Assembly: GCF_003063265.1 (NCBI RefSeq) | Contig: NZ_NERU01000006.1 | Coordinates: 124,001 to 188,000, forward strand | Source of the DNA: Limnohabitans sp. WS1 | Lineage (GTDB): Bacteria > Pseudomonadota > Gammaproteobacteria > Burkholderiales > Burkholderiaceae_C | Direction of reading: 5' to 3' | DNA: 64,000 nucleotides | Shown: positions 18,621-27,387 of the stretch, in pieces | Position numbering within the stretch: position 1 is the first letter of the stretch | Layout: each line of letters opens with the position of its first letter | The notes under the pieces: model-generated | What the model saw: the letters and a program-made list of their open reading frames with translations, nothing else | What the model was told of the DNA's origin: nothing | The model's database searches: none | Program-made: the position numbers and the translations under genes

Positions 18621-18828
18621 TGTTTTGTCTCCTGATAATTGGATGAAGAAAATCGACTGCGCACACGATGAACGGTATGGATGTCGCTCGATATCCCAAA
18701 TCGACACCGCATGAATTCACCGATTCCACATCCTAATTTCTTCACGATGGCCTTCCATGTCCCAGCAGAGACAGCTTGGCGTAAGCCTTTTACCGCCCCC
18801 CGCAGGAGCAACACCCCCGCCCCGTTTT

Positions 18829-19372
18829 TGTAGGAGCGACGCCCTCGTCGCGATTTTGTAGGAGCGACGCCCCCGTCGCGATAAGCCTCGCACACCACAA
18901 CCCATCGCCCCGAGGGCGGGGCTCCCACAAAATGCAAAGCAATGCCCCCTGTAGGAGCGACGCCCCCGTCGCGATAAGCCCCGCACACCACAACCCATCG
19001 CCCCGAGGGCAGGGCTCCCACAAAATGCAGAGCAATGTCCCCTATAGGAGCGACGCCCCCGTCGCGATAAGCCTCGCAGACCACAACCCATCGCCCCGAG
19101 GGCAGGGCTCCCACAAAATCATGCAGGCCCCTGTCCCACAAAATGCAGAGCAATGTCCCTGTAGGAGCGACGCCCCCGTCGCGATAAGCCTCGCAGACCA
19201 CAACCCATCGCCCCGAGGGCGGGGCTCCCACAAAGTCGCGATAAGCCTCGCAGACCACAACCCATCGCCCCGAGGGCAGGGCTCCCACAAAATCGCGATA
19301 AGCCTTGCACACCACAACCCATCGCCCCGAGGGCAGGGCTCCCACAAAATCATGCAGGCCCCTGTCCCACAA
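18829..19372 (+). repeat. REPIN array between divergent genes
   Basis: Left hairpins start at 18829, 18857, 18950, 19043 (mutated to TATAGGAGC) and 19160; the first two are 28 bases apart, then 93, 93 and 117. Two extra right halves with spacer follow the last full unit, so right halves are in excess. The array lies upstream of both the minus-strand binding protein and the plus-strand aldo/keto reductase, so it may overlap or insulate their promoters. A worn left half (GCAGGAGCAACACCC) sits at about 18802. Confidence 0.9.
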
Positions 19373-19464
19373 AAACATGCCACAACACTCTGCACAGGTG
19401 ACAGCATCCGCCATGCATTCGGATTAGCCTTTCACATCCGACTCCCTATGCCAAGGACCCCAAC

Positions 19465-20460
19465 ATGAAAACCACCACCCTGGGCAAAAGCCCATTGATC
19501 GTCTCCCGCCTGTGCCTGGGCACCATGATGTTCGGTGACCAGACCCCGCTCGAAGACGCGAGATCCATCGTGGCCGATGCGCAAGAAAAAGGCTGCAACT
19601 TCATCGACACCGCCGACGTCTACACACTGGGCAAATCCGAAGAGATCGTCGGCCAAGTGCTCAAGGGTCAACGCCATCGATGGGTCTTGGCCAGCAAGGT
19701 GGGCAATGCCATGTCGTCCTTGCCGAACGAAAGCCGTTATTCGCGCAGCTGGATGCTGCGGGCCTGCGAAGACAGCTTGCGTCGGCTGGACACCGATCAC
19801 CTCGACATCTATTACTTGCATCGCGACTACAACGGCATGAACCTCGAAGAGCCCTTGCGGGCCATCGAAGCCTTGCTGCGCGACGGCAAGATCCGCTATT
19901 GGGGCGTGTCCAATTTCCGGGGCTGGCGCATTGCCGAGATGGTCAACATGGCCCGCCAGATGAACATGCCCGGCCCCGTGGTGTGCCAGCCTTATTACAA
20001 CCTGCTCAACCGCTTGCCCGAGGTGGAAATTCTGGAGGCCTGCGGGCATTACGGTCTGGGCGTGGTGCCCTACAGCCCGATTGCACGCGGCGTGCTTACA
20101 GGCAAATATGCGCCCGGCCAAACACCCGCCGAAGGCAGTCGTGCCGCGCGGGGTGACAAGCGCATTTTGGAGACCGAGTTCCGCGAAGAGTCGCTGCAGA
20201 TTGCGCAAACGCTGCGTCAACATTGCGAGGCCAAAGGCGTTTCATTGGCGCACTTTGCCACCGCTTGGGTGCTGGCCAACCGCCATGTCAGCGCCGTCAT
20301 TGCCGGCCCCCGCACGCTGGCGCAGTGGCAAGACTACGCAGGCGCTCTGGAGGTGAGCATCACCGCCGAAGACGAAGCCCTGGTCAACAGCTTGGTGACC
20401 CCAGGCCATCCATCCACGCCGGGTTACAACGACCCGTCTTATCCTTTGAATGGGCGCTGA
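19465..20460 (+). CDS. Aldo/keto reductase
   Basis: A 331-residue NADPH-dependent TIM-barrel oxidoreductase that interconverts carbonyls and alcohols. The catalytic set is visible: Asp and Tyr in FIDTADVYTLG, Lys in ASKVG, and His in YYLHRDY. The cofactor-binding C-terminal part reads AVIAGPRTLAQW. It belongs to the YghZ/Kv-beta-like large group. The gene stands alone between two REPIN arrays; the 93-bp array starts 50 bases after its stop. Physiological substrate unknown. Confidence 0.92.
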   Translation: MKTTTLGKSPLIVSRLCLGTMMFGDQTPLEDARSIVADAQEKGCNFIDTADVYTLGKSEEIVGQVLKGQRHRWVLASKVGNAMSSLPNESRYSRSWMLRACEDSLRRLDTDHLDIYYLHRDYNGMNLEEPLRAIEALLRDGKIRYWGVSNFRGWRIAEMVNMARQMNMPGPVVCQPYYNLLNRLPEVEILEACGHYGLGVVPYSPIARGVLTGKYAPGQTPAEGSRAARGDKRILETEFREESLQIAQTLRQHCEAKGVSLAHFATAWVLANRHVSAVIAGPRTLAQWQDYAGALEVSITAEDEALVNSLVTPGHPSTPGYNDPSYPLNGR

Positions 20461-20510
20461 AAGCAGGGGCTCCCTGTGGTCAGGGCACCTACAGTGAGCA
20501 AGCTTTCCCC

Positions 20511-21606
20511 TGTAGGAGCGACGCCCTCGTCGCGAAAAGCCTCGCAGACCACCACCCATCGCCCCGAGGGCGGGGCTCCTACAAAATGCGGTGCATTGTC
20601 CCCTGTAGGAGCGACGCCCTCGTCGCGAAAAGCCGCGCAGACCACCACCCATCGCCCCGGGGGCGGGGCTCCTACAAAATGCGGCGCATTGTCCCCTGTA
20701 GGAGCGACGCCCTCGTCGCGATAAGCCCCGCAGACCACCACCCATCGCCCCGGGGGCGGGGCTCCCACAAAATGCAGAGCAATGTCCCCTGTAGGAGCGA
20801 CGCCCTCGTCGCGATAAGCCCCGCAGACCACCACCCATCGCCCCGGGGGCGGGGCTCCTACAAAATGCGGTGCATTGTCCCCTGTAGGAGCGACGCCCTC
20901 GTCGCGATAAGCCTCGCAGACCACCACCCATCGCCCCGGGGGCGGGGCTCCTACAAAATGCGGTGCATTGTCCCCTGTAGGAGCGACGCCCTCGTCGCGA
21001 AAAGCCTCGCAGACCATCACCCATCGCCCCGGGGGCGGGGCTCCCACAAAATGCGGTGCATTGTCCCCTGTAGGAGCGACGCCCTCGTCGCGAAAAGCCC
21101 CGCAGACCACCACCCATCGCCCCGGGGGCGGGGCTCCTACAAAATGCGGTGCATTATCCCCTGTAGGAGCGACGCCCTCGTCGCGAAAAGCCTCGCAGAC
21201 CACCACCCATCGCCCCGGGGGCGGGGCTCCTACAAAATGCGGTTCATTGTCCCTTGTAGGAGCGACGCCCTCGTCGCGAAAAGCCTCGCAGACCACCACC
21301 CATCGCCCCGGGGGTGGGGCTCCTACAAAATGCAGTGCATTGTCCCCTGTAGGAGCGACGCCCTCGTCGCGAAAAGCCTCGCAGACCACCACCCATCGCC
21401 CCGGGGGTGGGGCTCCTACAAAATGCAGTGCATTGTCCCCTGTAGGAGCGACGCCATCGTCGCGATCAGCCTCGCAGACCACCAAAAATCGCCCCGGGGG
21501 CGGGGCTCCCACAAAATGCGGTGCATTGTCCCCTGTAGGAGCGACGCCCTCGTCGCGAAAAGCCTCGCAGACCACCACCCATCGCCCCGGGGACGGAGCT
21601 CCTACA
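20511..21606 (+). repeat. Twelve exact 93-bp tandem REPIN units
   Basis: Left hairpins start at 20511, 20604, 20697, 20790, 20883, 20976, 21069, 21162, 21255, 21348, 21441 and 21534: twelve copies at exactly 93-base spacing. Each unit is a 73-bp REPIN (left hairpin, spacer of the form AAAGCCTCGCAGACCACC, inverted right hairpin ending GGGGCTCCTACA) plus a 20-bp linker (AAATGCGGTGCATTGTCCCC type). Differences between copies are scattered point changes, several of them in hairpin stems or loops. Because 93 is a multiple of 3, long open frames run through the array in several frames on both strands; they are not genes. Confidence 0.97.
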
Positions 21607-21655
21607 AAAGGCAGGCACGGCCCAATGGGGCGTTTGACAAGGCATGTGTTATTTC

Positions 21656-21670
21656 TGTACAGTCTGTACA
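21656..21670. promoter_or_regulatory. Inverted repeat, likely antitoxin operator
   Basis: TGTACAGTCTGTACA has 6-base arms (TGTACA palindromes) with a 3-base centre, placed between the end of the REPIN array and the Phd-like start codon. Phd/YefM proteins bind short palindromes of this kind in their own promoters, so this is the probable autoregulatory site (inference). Confidence 0.55.
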
Positions 21671-21688
21671 TAAATCAAGGAGTTGGCC

Positions 21689-21952
21689 ATGTCAGACACC
21701 CCGCAATACGGACTCGAACAAGCCCGGGCGCAGTTGCCACTCATCGCCTCAGAGGCGGTGGCGGGTTACAGCAGCGTGATCACGCGCCACGGCAAGCCGG
21801 TGGCGGTGGTGGTGCCGGTCGAGCAGTGGCGCGATCAACAGATCCGTGCGCTCAAGCAGGGTGGTGTGCTGGCCTTGCGGGGTTCCGGGCGCGGCCTGTG
21901 GCCTGAGGGTGCGGCCTCGGCGGTGTCGCAGCTGCGCGATGAATGGGTTTGA
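21689..21952 (+). CDS. Phd/YefM-type antitoxin
   Basis: An 87-residue antitoxin. SDTPQYGLEQARAQLPLIA and VITRHGKPVAVVVPVEQW match the Phd/YefM DNA-binding fold, with a C-terminal tail that should wrap the toxin. The start at 21689 is set by AAGGAG 6 bases upstream; a TTG two codons earlier is less likely. The leader contains TGTACAGTCTGTACA, an inverted repeat just before the ribosome site (about 21656-21670) that is a good operator candidate for self-repression. The toxin gene begins 4 bases after the stop. Confidence 0.88.
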   Translation: MSDTPQYGLEQARAQLPLIASEAVAGYSSVITRHGKPVAVVVPVEQWRDQQIRALKQGGVLALRGSGRGLWPEGAASAVSQLRDEWV

Positions 21953-21955
21953 GCA

Positions 21956-22405
21956 ATGGCCACCCGCGTCCGTCCATCGGCGTCGCTTTGGTGCGGCCTG
22001 AATGAGGGGGCCACCGTGCTGGTGGACACCGCGCCCTGGATTTACCTGCTCGAAGACCATGTCGAATTCGCCCCCCGTTTTGTGGGCCTGTTTGAGGCCG
22101 CTGAACGGGGCCAAATTCAGTTGGCCCTTAGCACCATCACTTTGGCCGAAGTGCTGACCGGACCCTTCAAGGCAGGCCAAACGGCCTTGGCCAAACGCTA
22201 CGAAAACGCCTTGAACCAATACCAAGTTGTGCCCATGACGCCCGCCGTGGCCAGTCTGGCGGCCCAGTTGCGCGTGGAGTACCGCCTCAAATTGCCCGAT
22301 GCGGTGCAACTGGCCTCGGCGCTCGACATCGGCGCGGCAGCCTTGGTCACACACGATCGTGACTTTTCGGCGGTGCAAGGCCTGCCGGTGCTGATGGGGG
22401 CGTGA
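21956..22405 (+). CDS. PIN-domain toxin (VapC-like)
   Basis: A 149-residue PIN-domain RNase. The acidic active-site residues are in VLVDTAPWIYLLED, TLAEVLTG, LPDAVQLASAL and VTHDRDFSAV, the order expected of VapC. The N-terminus is about 20 residues longer than typical; an internal GTG at VLVDT might be the true start but has no better ribosome site. It is paired with the Phd-like antitoxin just upstream, a common mixed pairing. The 251-base gap after it holds only a 34-base imperfect direct repeat (see findings). Confidence 0.88.
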   Translation: MATRVRPSASLWCGLNEGATVLVDTAPWIYLLEDHVEFAPRFVGLFEAAERGQIQLALSTITLAEVLTGPFKAGQTALAKRYENALNQYQVVPMTPAVASLAAQLRVEYRLKLPDAVQLASALDIGAAALVTHDRDFSAVQGLPVLMGA

Positions 22406-22656
22406 TGGGCGTGGCTGATGTGATCACCCCGTTTCCCTACAGAAAGCCGGCGTTTTGAACCCCGACATGGTGTCTGCGTGCTTGTTGCGAACTCGCAGGT
22501 CATCAAACTTCAAGAGAGTTGATCGTGGTCATGGTTTTCAATTGCCCGATTTTTTGAGCACTTCAAGCTCAAGGCACAATGGAGCCATGACAAGAATGCA
22601 TCCATAACGGCTTCGCAAGCAGGTACTCCGCTTCAAGCCCAAGACAAAATTAACCC

Positions 22657-23850
22657 ATGTCAATAATTGATCGTGAAAAGCTCGTGGTGGTAGGCGGCGG
22701 CATTGGCGGACTGGCCACTGCCATTGCATGCATCCAAAAAGGCATGGCTATACAGCTGATCGAGAGAACCCCGCAATACTCGCATGTGGGGGCGGGCATC
22801 CAGCTGGGGCCCAATGTGACGCGCATTTTGCAGGCCTGGGGTCTGGGCGACGCTCTGGCGAAGGTGGCCGCTTACCCCAAGCAACTGCAAGCGCGTGATG
22901 CCCGAAGCGGCAAGGTACTGGGCACCTTGCCACTGGCGGGACGGGCTGAAACCTTGTACGGCGCGCCTTACGTCACCGTGCACCGGGCCGACTTGCACCG
23001 TGTGCTACACAAAGGGGCTCAAGTCGACGGCGTCGGCTTGTGGTTGGGCCAGAACATCCGAGGCTGGTACGAAAAGCCCGAAAGGGTGTACGTGCAAACC
23101 GATGGGCCCCAGTCCATTTACGCCAGCGCGCTCATCGCTGCCGATGGTTTGTGGAGCGTCTTGCGTCGCCAAATGCTGGTCACCGACCGACCCAGTTTTT
23201 CTGGGCATCTGGCTTACCGGGCCATGGTGTCGCAGGCCGATTTGCCTGCGCACCTGCGCAGCGACCAAGTCACCGTGTGGATGGGGCACCGGCTGCATGT
23301 GGTGCATTACCCGGTGCGCGGGGGTGAATCGCTCAATCTGGTGGCCATCGTGCACGGTAAAAAGCCCGAGCAATTTCAAAATTGGGACCAGGACGCAGAC
23401 ACCCGGGAACTGATGCAGTCCATGGGCAAAGTGGGCCGTGATTTGCACGAACGATTGGCCTCGGTGCCCGCCTGGCGCAAGTGGGCGCTGCACAACAGCC
23501 CCCCCCTAAGCTCCGCGAGTGAAATGGTCCAAGGCCGCGTGGCCCTGCTGGGCGACGCGGCCCACGCCATGCTGCCCTATCTGGCACAAGGCGCAGGCAT
23601 GGCCATCGAAGACGCGCATGTGGTGGCGCAATGCCTCAGCACAGATGGCCAAACGGTGCAAGAGCAACTTCAGGCCTATGCCGAACAGCGCTGGGAACGC
23701 AATGCCCGCGTGCAAGCGCGAGCCGTGCGTAACGGCCAAATCTTCCACGCCCGAGGCCTCGAAGCCATCGGCCGCAACCTGACCATGCGCTTCATGGGCG
23801 AGCGGGTGATGGATGTGCCTTGGTTGTACGGCGAAGGTCCTAACCCCTAA
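22657..23850 (+). CDS. FAD-dependent aromatic monooxygenase (salicylate/3-hydroxybenzoate hydroxylase-like)
   Basis: A 397-residue class A flavoprotein hydroxylase. It shows the FAD-binding GGGIGGLATAIA near residue 14, the segment GAGIQLGPNVTRIL, the DG-like ALIAADGLWS motif and the second FAD motif LLGDAAHAMLPYLAQGAG near 285. This pattern is that of salicylate 1- or 3-hydroxybenzoate 6-monooxygenases, which hydroxylate aromatic acids with NADH and O2. No ring-cleavage genes are next to it. The upstream sequence AAAATTAACCCATG resembles the leader of the MNT gene at 36709. Confidence 0.88.
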   Translation: MSIIDREKLVVVGGGIGGLATAIACIQKGMAIQLIERTPQYSHVGAGIQLGPNVTRILQAWGLGDALAKVAAYPKQLQARDARSGKVLGTLPLAGRAETLYGAPYVTVHRADLHRVLHKGAQVDGVGLWLGQNIRGWYEKPERVYVQTDGPQSIYASALIAADGLWSVLRRQMLVTDRPSFSGHLAYRAMVSQADLPAHLRSDQVTVWMGHRLHVVHYPVRGGESLNLVAIVHGKKPEQFQNWDQDADTRELMQSMGKVGRDLHERLASVPAWRKWALHNSPPLSSASEMVQGRVALLGDAAHAMLPYLAQGAGMAIEDAHVVAQCLSTDGQTVQEQLQAYAEQRWERNARVQARAVRNGQIFHARGLEAIGRNLTMRFMGERVMDVPWLYGEGPNP

Positions 23851-23882
23851 AAAACCTCGTTGCGTGGCGCTAGCTGGCATTT

Positions 23883-24020
23883 GTGCGAGCCCCGCCCCGG
23901 GGTGAGGGGTGGTGGTCTGCGAGGATTTTTCGCGACGAGGGCGTCGCTCCTACAAGGGAAGCGCCCTGCATTTTGTAGGAGCCCCGCCCACGGGGCGATG
24001 GGTGGTGGTCTGCGAGGCTT
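23883..24020 (-). repeat. Inverted-orientation REPIN plus a broken second unit
   Basis: Directly after the monooxygenase gene lies a REPIN in reverse orientation relative to the main arrays (right-type hairpin first, then GGTGGTCTGCGAGG spacer, then the GACG-type left hairpin ending GCTCCTACA at about 23955). A second right-type hairpin starts at 23976 and breaks off after its spacer, where the motif GGGGTCAGATCCCC begins. Confidence 0.85.
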
Positions 24021-24296
24021 AAAAATTGGGGTCAGATCCCCATTCTTTGTTCGGGTTCTCGATGTTATTTGCTTTTACAAAAAATGTGAATCTGAGTTTT
24101 TAAATGAAATATAGGTTTCAAATAAATTAATTGAAATTTAAATCAGTAAATTCAAAACAAAATTTACATTAAATAAAACGTAATTTAAATTTACAAAATT
24201 TCCACCAAGTTCAAGCCTTTGACCGTTCATTTGCATGACGCTGTACATTGGCAGCCGCGCATTCAGACGCCTACAAAACTTCAGGGAATTTTCAAC
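24021..24296. other. AT-rich gap with GGGGTCAGATCCCC palindrome
   Basis: At 24024-24044 is AATTGGGGTCAGATCCCC, a near-palindrome also found (reverse orientation) at 37560-37578 beside another REPIN. It is followed by about 160 bases of very AT-rich sequence (runs such as AATAAATTAATTGAAATTTA), sharply unlike the flanking GC-rich genes. No coding potential is seen. The AT tract may bind a nucleoid silencer or hold the promoter of the transglycosylase. Confidence 0.6.
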
Positions 24297-25526
24297 ATGA
24301 CAACACCTTCAAAAACGCCCAGCCCCCAGGCCATGCTGCGGTTGGCCGGCATGACTGCGTTGCTGGTCACCGCTTGGTTGGCCCCCAATGCTTGGGCGCA
24401 AAGCACCGATTTATCGGCCTGCATGGCCGAGTTGCGCCCAGCTGCCCGCAGCGGCAAAGTCAGCGACGCCACCTGGTCGCGCCACACCACGGGCTTGCAA
24501 GCCGACTTCAGCGTCATCGACAAACTCAACTTTCAGCCCGAATTTCGCAACGCCATATGGGACTACATGTCGGCCTTGGTCGACGAAGAGCGGGTGGCCG
24601 ACGGTGTTGCCCGCCTGAGCGAGCACCGCCAAGCGCTCGAAAAAGCCGAGCAACGCTTTGGTGTGGATGCCGCCACGGTCGTCGCGGTTTGGGGTGTCGA
24701 AAGCAATTTTGGCCAGACCTTCGGCAAATACCCGCTGGTTCAGGCGCTGGGCACACTGTCTTGTCACGGGCGGCGGCAAAGCTATTTTCGGGGTGAGTTT
24801 TTTGCGTCGCTGCGCATCTTGCAGGCTGGCCACATCGCGCCCGAGCGTTTGATCGGTTCGTGGGCGGGAGCGTTTGGCCACACCCAGTTCATGCCCAGCA
24901 CTTTCGAGCGCCTGGCGGTGGACTTTGACGGCGACGGCCGCGCCGACCTGATGGACAGCAGCGTGGACGCGCTCGGATCGACCGCCAACTTTTTGGCCCG
25001 TGCGGGCTGGCAAAGTGGCTTGCCCTGGGGCATCGAAGTGAAGCTGCCCGCTGGCATCTCATTGGCGGGAGAGGGCCGCCGCAGCAAACGCCCGGTGGCC
25101 GACTGGGCGGCGCGGGGCGTGCGCCGGGTAGACGGCTCAGCCTTGCCTGCCAGTTTGGGCTCGGTCGGCCTGCTCACATTGGCGGGGCCCAACGGCCCAG
25201 CGTTTTTGGTCACCCGCAACTTCGACGCGCTCTACAGCTACAACGCGGCCGAAAGCTACGGCCTGGCCATTGCCCACCTGAGCGACCGCCTGCGCGGTGC
25301 GGGCCCCTTCGTCACCCCCTGGCCAACCGATGACGCCGGCCTGTCACGCGCCGAGCGGCGCGAGCTGCAAGGCCTGCTGGCGATGCGCGGTCACGACATC
25401 GGCCCGGTCGACGGCATGTTGGGCGACAAATCCCGCGAGGCCATCCGCGCCGAACAACAACGTCTGGGCATGGAACCCAACGGCCGCGGCGGCCAAAAAA
25501 TCCTCAAAGCCATGCGCGCCCGCTGA
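24297..25526 (+). CDS. Lytic murein transglycosylase, MltB family, with peptidoglycan-binding domain
   Basis: A 409-residue periplasmic enzyme that cleaves the MurNAc-GlcNAc bond leaving 1,6-anhydroMurNAc. After a signal peptide ending NAWAQ, the SLT-like domain shows the catalytic Glu in VVAVWGVESNFGQ (about residue 148 of the mature frame) and FGHTQFMPSTF. A C-terminal peptidoglycan-binding helix bundle follows (RRELQGLLAMRGHDIGPVDG). The start at 24297 is preceded by CAGGGA; an upstream TTG would add 26 residues before the signal. It stands alone, 22 bases before a REPIN array. Confidence 0.92.
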   Translation: MTTPSKTPSPQAMLRLAGMTALLVTAWLAPNAWAQSTDLSACMAELRPAARSGKVSDATWSRHTTGLQADFSVIDKLNFQPEFRNAIWDYMSALVDEERVADGVARLSEHRQALEKAEQRFGVDAATVVAVWGVESNFGQTFGKYPLVQALGTLSCHGRRQSYFRGEFFASLRILQAGHIAPERLIGSWAGAFGHTQFMPSTFERLAVDFDGDGRADLMDSSVDALGSTANFLARAGWQSGLPWGIEVKLPAGISLAGEGRRSKRPVADWAARGVRRVDGSALPASLGSVGLLTLAGPNGPAFLVTRNFDALYSYNAAESYGLAIAHLSDRLRGAGPFVTPWPTDDAGLSRAERRELQGLLAMRGHDIGPVDGMLGDKSREAIRAEQQRLGMEPNGRGGQKILKAMRAR

Positions 25527-25547
25527 CCCCTCAACGCCTTGCCCCCC

Positions 25548-26199
25548 TGTAGGAGCGACGCCCCCGTCGCGATAAGCCCCACAGACCATTAAGAATCGCC
25601 CCGAGGGCGGGGCTCCCACAAAAGGCAGGGCAATGTCCCTGTGGGAGCGACGCCCTCGTCGCGAAAAGCCTTGCAGACCACCAAGAATCGCCCCGAGGGC
25701 GGGGCTCCCACAAGGGGCAAAAAACCATCGCCCCGAGGGCAGGGCTCCCACAAATGGCAGGGCAATGTCCCTGTAGGAGCGACGCCCTCGTAGCGATAAT
25801 CCTCGCAGACCACCACCCATCGCCCCGAGGGCGGGGCTCCTACAAATGGCAGGGCAATGTCCCTGTAGGAGCGACGCCCCCGTCGCGAAAAGCCCCGCAA
25901 ACCACCAAGAATCGCCCCGAGGGCGGAGCTCCCACAAGGTGCAAAAAACCATCGCCCCGAGGGCAGGGCTCCTACAAAAGGCAGGGCAATGTCCCTGTAG
26001 GAGCGACGCCCCCGTCGCGATAAGCCCCGCAGACCACCAAGAATCGCCCCGAGGGCGGGGCTCCCACAAGGGGAAAAAACCATCGCCCCGAGGGCGGGGC
26101 TCCCACAAAACGCAGGGCATTCCCCCTGTAGGAGCGACGCCCCCGTCGCGATAAGCCTCGCAGACCACCAAGAATCGCCCCGAGGGCGGGGCTCCCACA
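25548..26199 (+). repeat. Higher-order REPIN array upstream of RAYT
   Basis: Left hairpins start at 25548, 25640, 25772, 25864, 25996 and 26127, so spacings run 92, 132, 92, 132, 131. The 40-base excess in the long units is an added right-half module (H) of the form GGGGCAAAAAACC plus a GCCCCG-type hairpin, found at about 25713-25752, 25937-25976 and 26068-26108. The same H module makes up the array on the other side of the RAYT gene and is seen nowhere else in the window. Confidence 0.93.
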
Positions 26200-26341
26200 A
26201 AAGACACACAACAGATCGCAACCGTGTGTGCCGCGCCCGGTTAATGAACAAACTTTTACAAATTCATAAACTATTGATTTAAATTCACCTTGCATGCCCT
26301 ACACCCCCACTCCAATAATTTAAAAAAGAGGGAGGTGCAAG
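26200..26341. other. Leader of RAYT gene
   Basis: The 142 bases hold an AT-rich tract with AACTTTTACAAATTCAT (26245-26265 region), echoed after the downstream array at about 27449 as AACTTTTACAAATTTCAT. Just before the RAYT start is a strong ribosome site, GGGAGGTG. No other element is recognised. Confidence 0.55.
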
Positions 26342-26785
26342 ATGGATAACAAGCCACGTTCGAGCAACTTGCGGACAGGTCGGTACACGCTGACGGGGCA
26401 AATCTATTTGCTCACAACGGTCACGGTGGATCGACAGCCGGTGTTTGCAGATTTCCAGGCCGCACGTTGCGTGATTCATTGCCTTCAACAAGCCCAGCAG
26501 TTGCAGCACGCCGACACCTTGGCGTTTGTGGTCATGCCTGACCACTTGCATTGGCTCATGCAACTGGGGCCAAACAACGATTTGTCGAAATGCATGTCGG
26601 GTGTCAAATCCATCAGCGCCAGGCAGCTTGGAAGTCCTGTCTGGCAAAAAGGATTTCACGACCATGCCGTTCGCAAAGAGGAAGACCTGCCCGCTTTGGC
26701 TCGGTATGTGGTTGCCAATCCCGTCCGTGCAGGTTTGGTGCCGCGTGTAGGCCTCTACCCACATTGGGATGCCATCTGGGTTTGA
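26342..26785 (+). CDS. REP-associated tyrosine transposase (RAYT, IS200-like Y1 family)
   Basis: A 147-residue HUH-fold single-strand DNA nuclease of the TnpA-REP group. The HUH motif is PDHLHWLMQL (His68 and His70), and the catalytic Tyr is probably Tyr122 in LARYVVANPVRAGLV, a signature of these proteins; WQKGFHDHAVRKEEDL precedes it as expected. Known relatives bind a 5' GTAG next to a REP hairpin and cut it. Here every repeat hairpin begins TGTAGG, so the match of enzyme and substrate is direct. The gene lies between two arrays of a 40-base half-module found only here. It has no transposon ends of its own, so it is a domesticated single-copy gene that probably spreads or maintains the repeats. 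Confidence 0.92.
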   Translation: MDNKPRSSNLRTGRYTLTGQIYLLTTVTVDRQPVFADFQAARCVIHCLQQAQQLQHADTLAFVVMPDHLHWLMQLGPNNDLSKCMSGVKSISARQLGSPVWQKGFHDHAVRKEEDLPALARYVVANPVRAGLVPRVGLYPHWDAIWV

Positions 26786-26809
26786 TCCACATCGCTCAGG
26801 GGGGGTGTT

Positions 26810-27387
26810 TGTAGGAGCGACGCCCTCGTCGCGATAAGCGTTGCGGACCACCAAGAATCGCCCCGGGGGCGGGGCTCCTACAAAAGGCAGAGCATCTCCG
26901 GGGTCCACAAAAGGCAGGGGCATACCCGGGTTCACAAATGCAGGGGCATGTCCCTGTAGGAGCGACGCCCTCGTCGCGATAAGCGTTGCGGATCACCAAG
27001 AATCGCCCCGGGGGCGGGGCTCCCACAACGGGAAAAAACCAATCGCCCAAGGGGCGGGGCTCCTACAAGGGGAAAAAACCAATCGCCCCGGGGGCGGGGC
27101 TCCCACAAGGGGAAAAAACCAATCGCCCCGGGGGCGGGGCTCCCACAACGGGAAAAAACCAATCGCCCCGGGGGCGGGGCTCCCACAAGGGGAAAAAAAC
27201 CATCGCCCCGGGGGCGGGGCTCCCACAAGGGGGAAAAACCAATCGCCTCGGGGGCGGGGCTCCCACAAGGGGGAAAAACCAATCGCCCCGGGGGCGGGGC
27301 TCCCACAAGGGGCAAAAAACAATCGCCCCGGGGGCGGGGCTCCTACAAGGGGGAAAAAACAATCGCCCCGGGGGCGGGGCTCCTACA
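26810..27387 (+). repeat. REPIN pair followed by ten 40-bp half-unit repeats
   Basis: Begins 25 bases after the RAYT stop codon. Full 73-bp REPINs start at 26810 and 26955. From 27001 the right half of the second unit is repeated at exactly 40-base spacing (27001, 27041, 27081, 27121, 27161, 27201, 27241, 27281, 27321, 27361): ten copies of a GCCCCG-stem hairpin ending GGGGCTCCCACAA or CTCCTACAA, linked by GGGGAAAAAACC. No left halves remain in this stretch. Between 26883 and 26954 are worn linker copies (AAAGGCAGAGCATC, AAAGGCAGGGGCAT). Confidence 0.95.

Noticed and set aside
20511..21606. CRISPR array
   Set aside because: The repeats are 73-bp paired palindromes with near-identical 20-bp linkers, not short repeats with unique spacers, and no cas genes are present.
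20223..21906. Long open frames (up to 518 codons) with a 31-residue repeat over the 93-bp array
   Set aside because: They arise because 93 is divisible by 3 and the units lack stops in several frames on both strands; no ribosome site, and the frames run on from the aldo/keto reductase or into the antitoxin gene.
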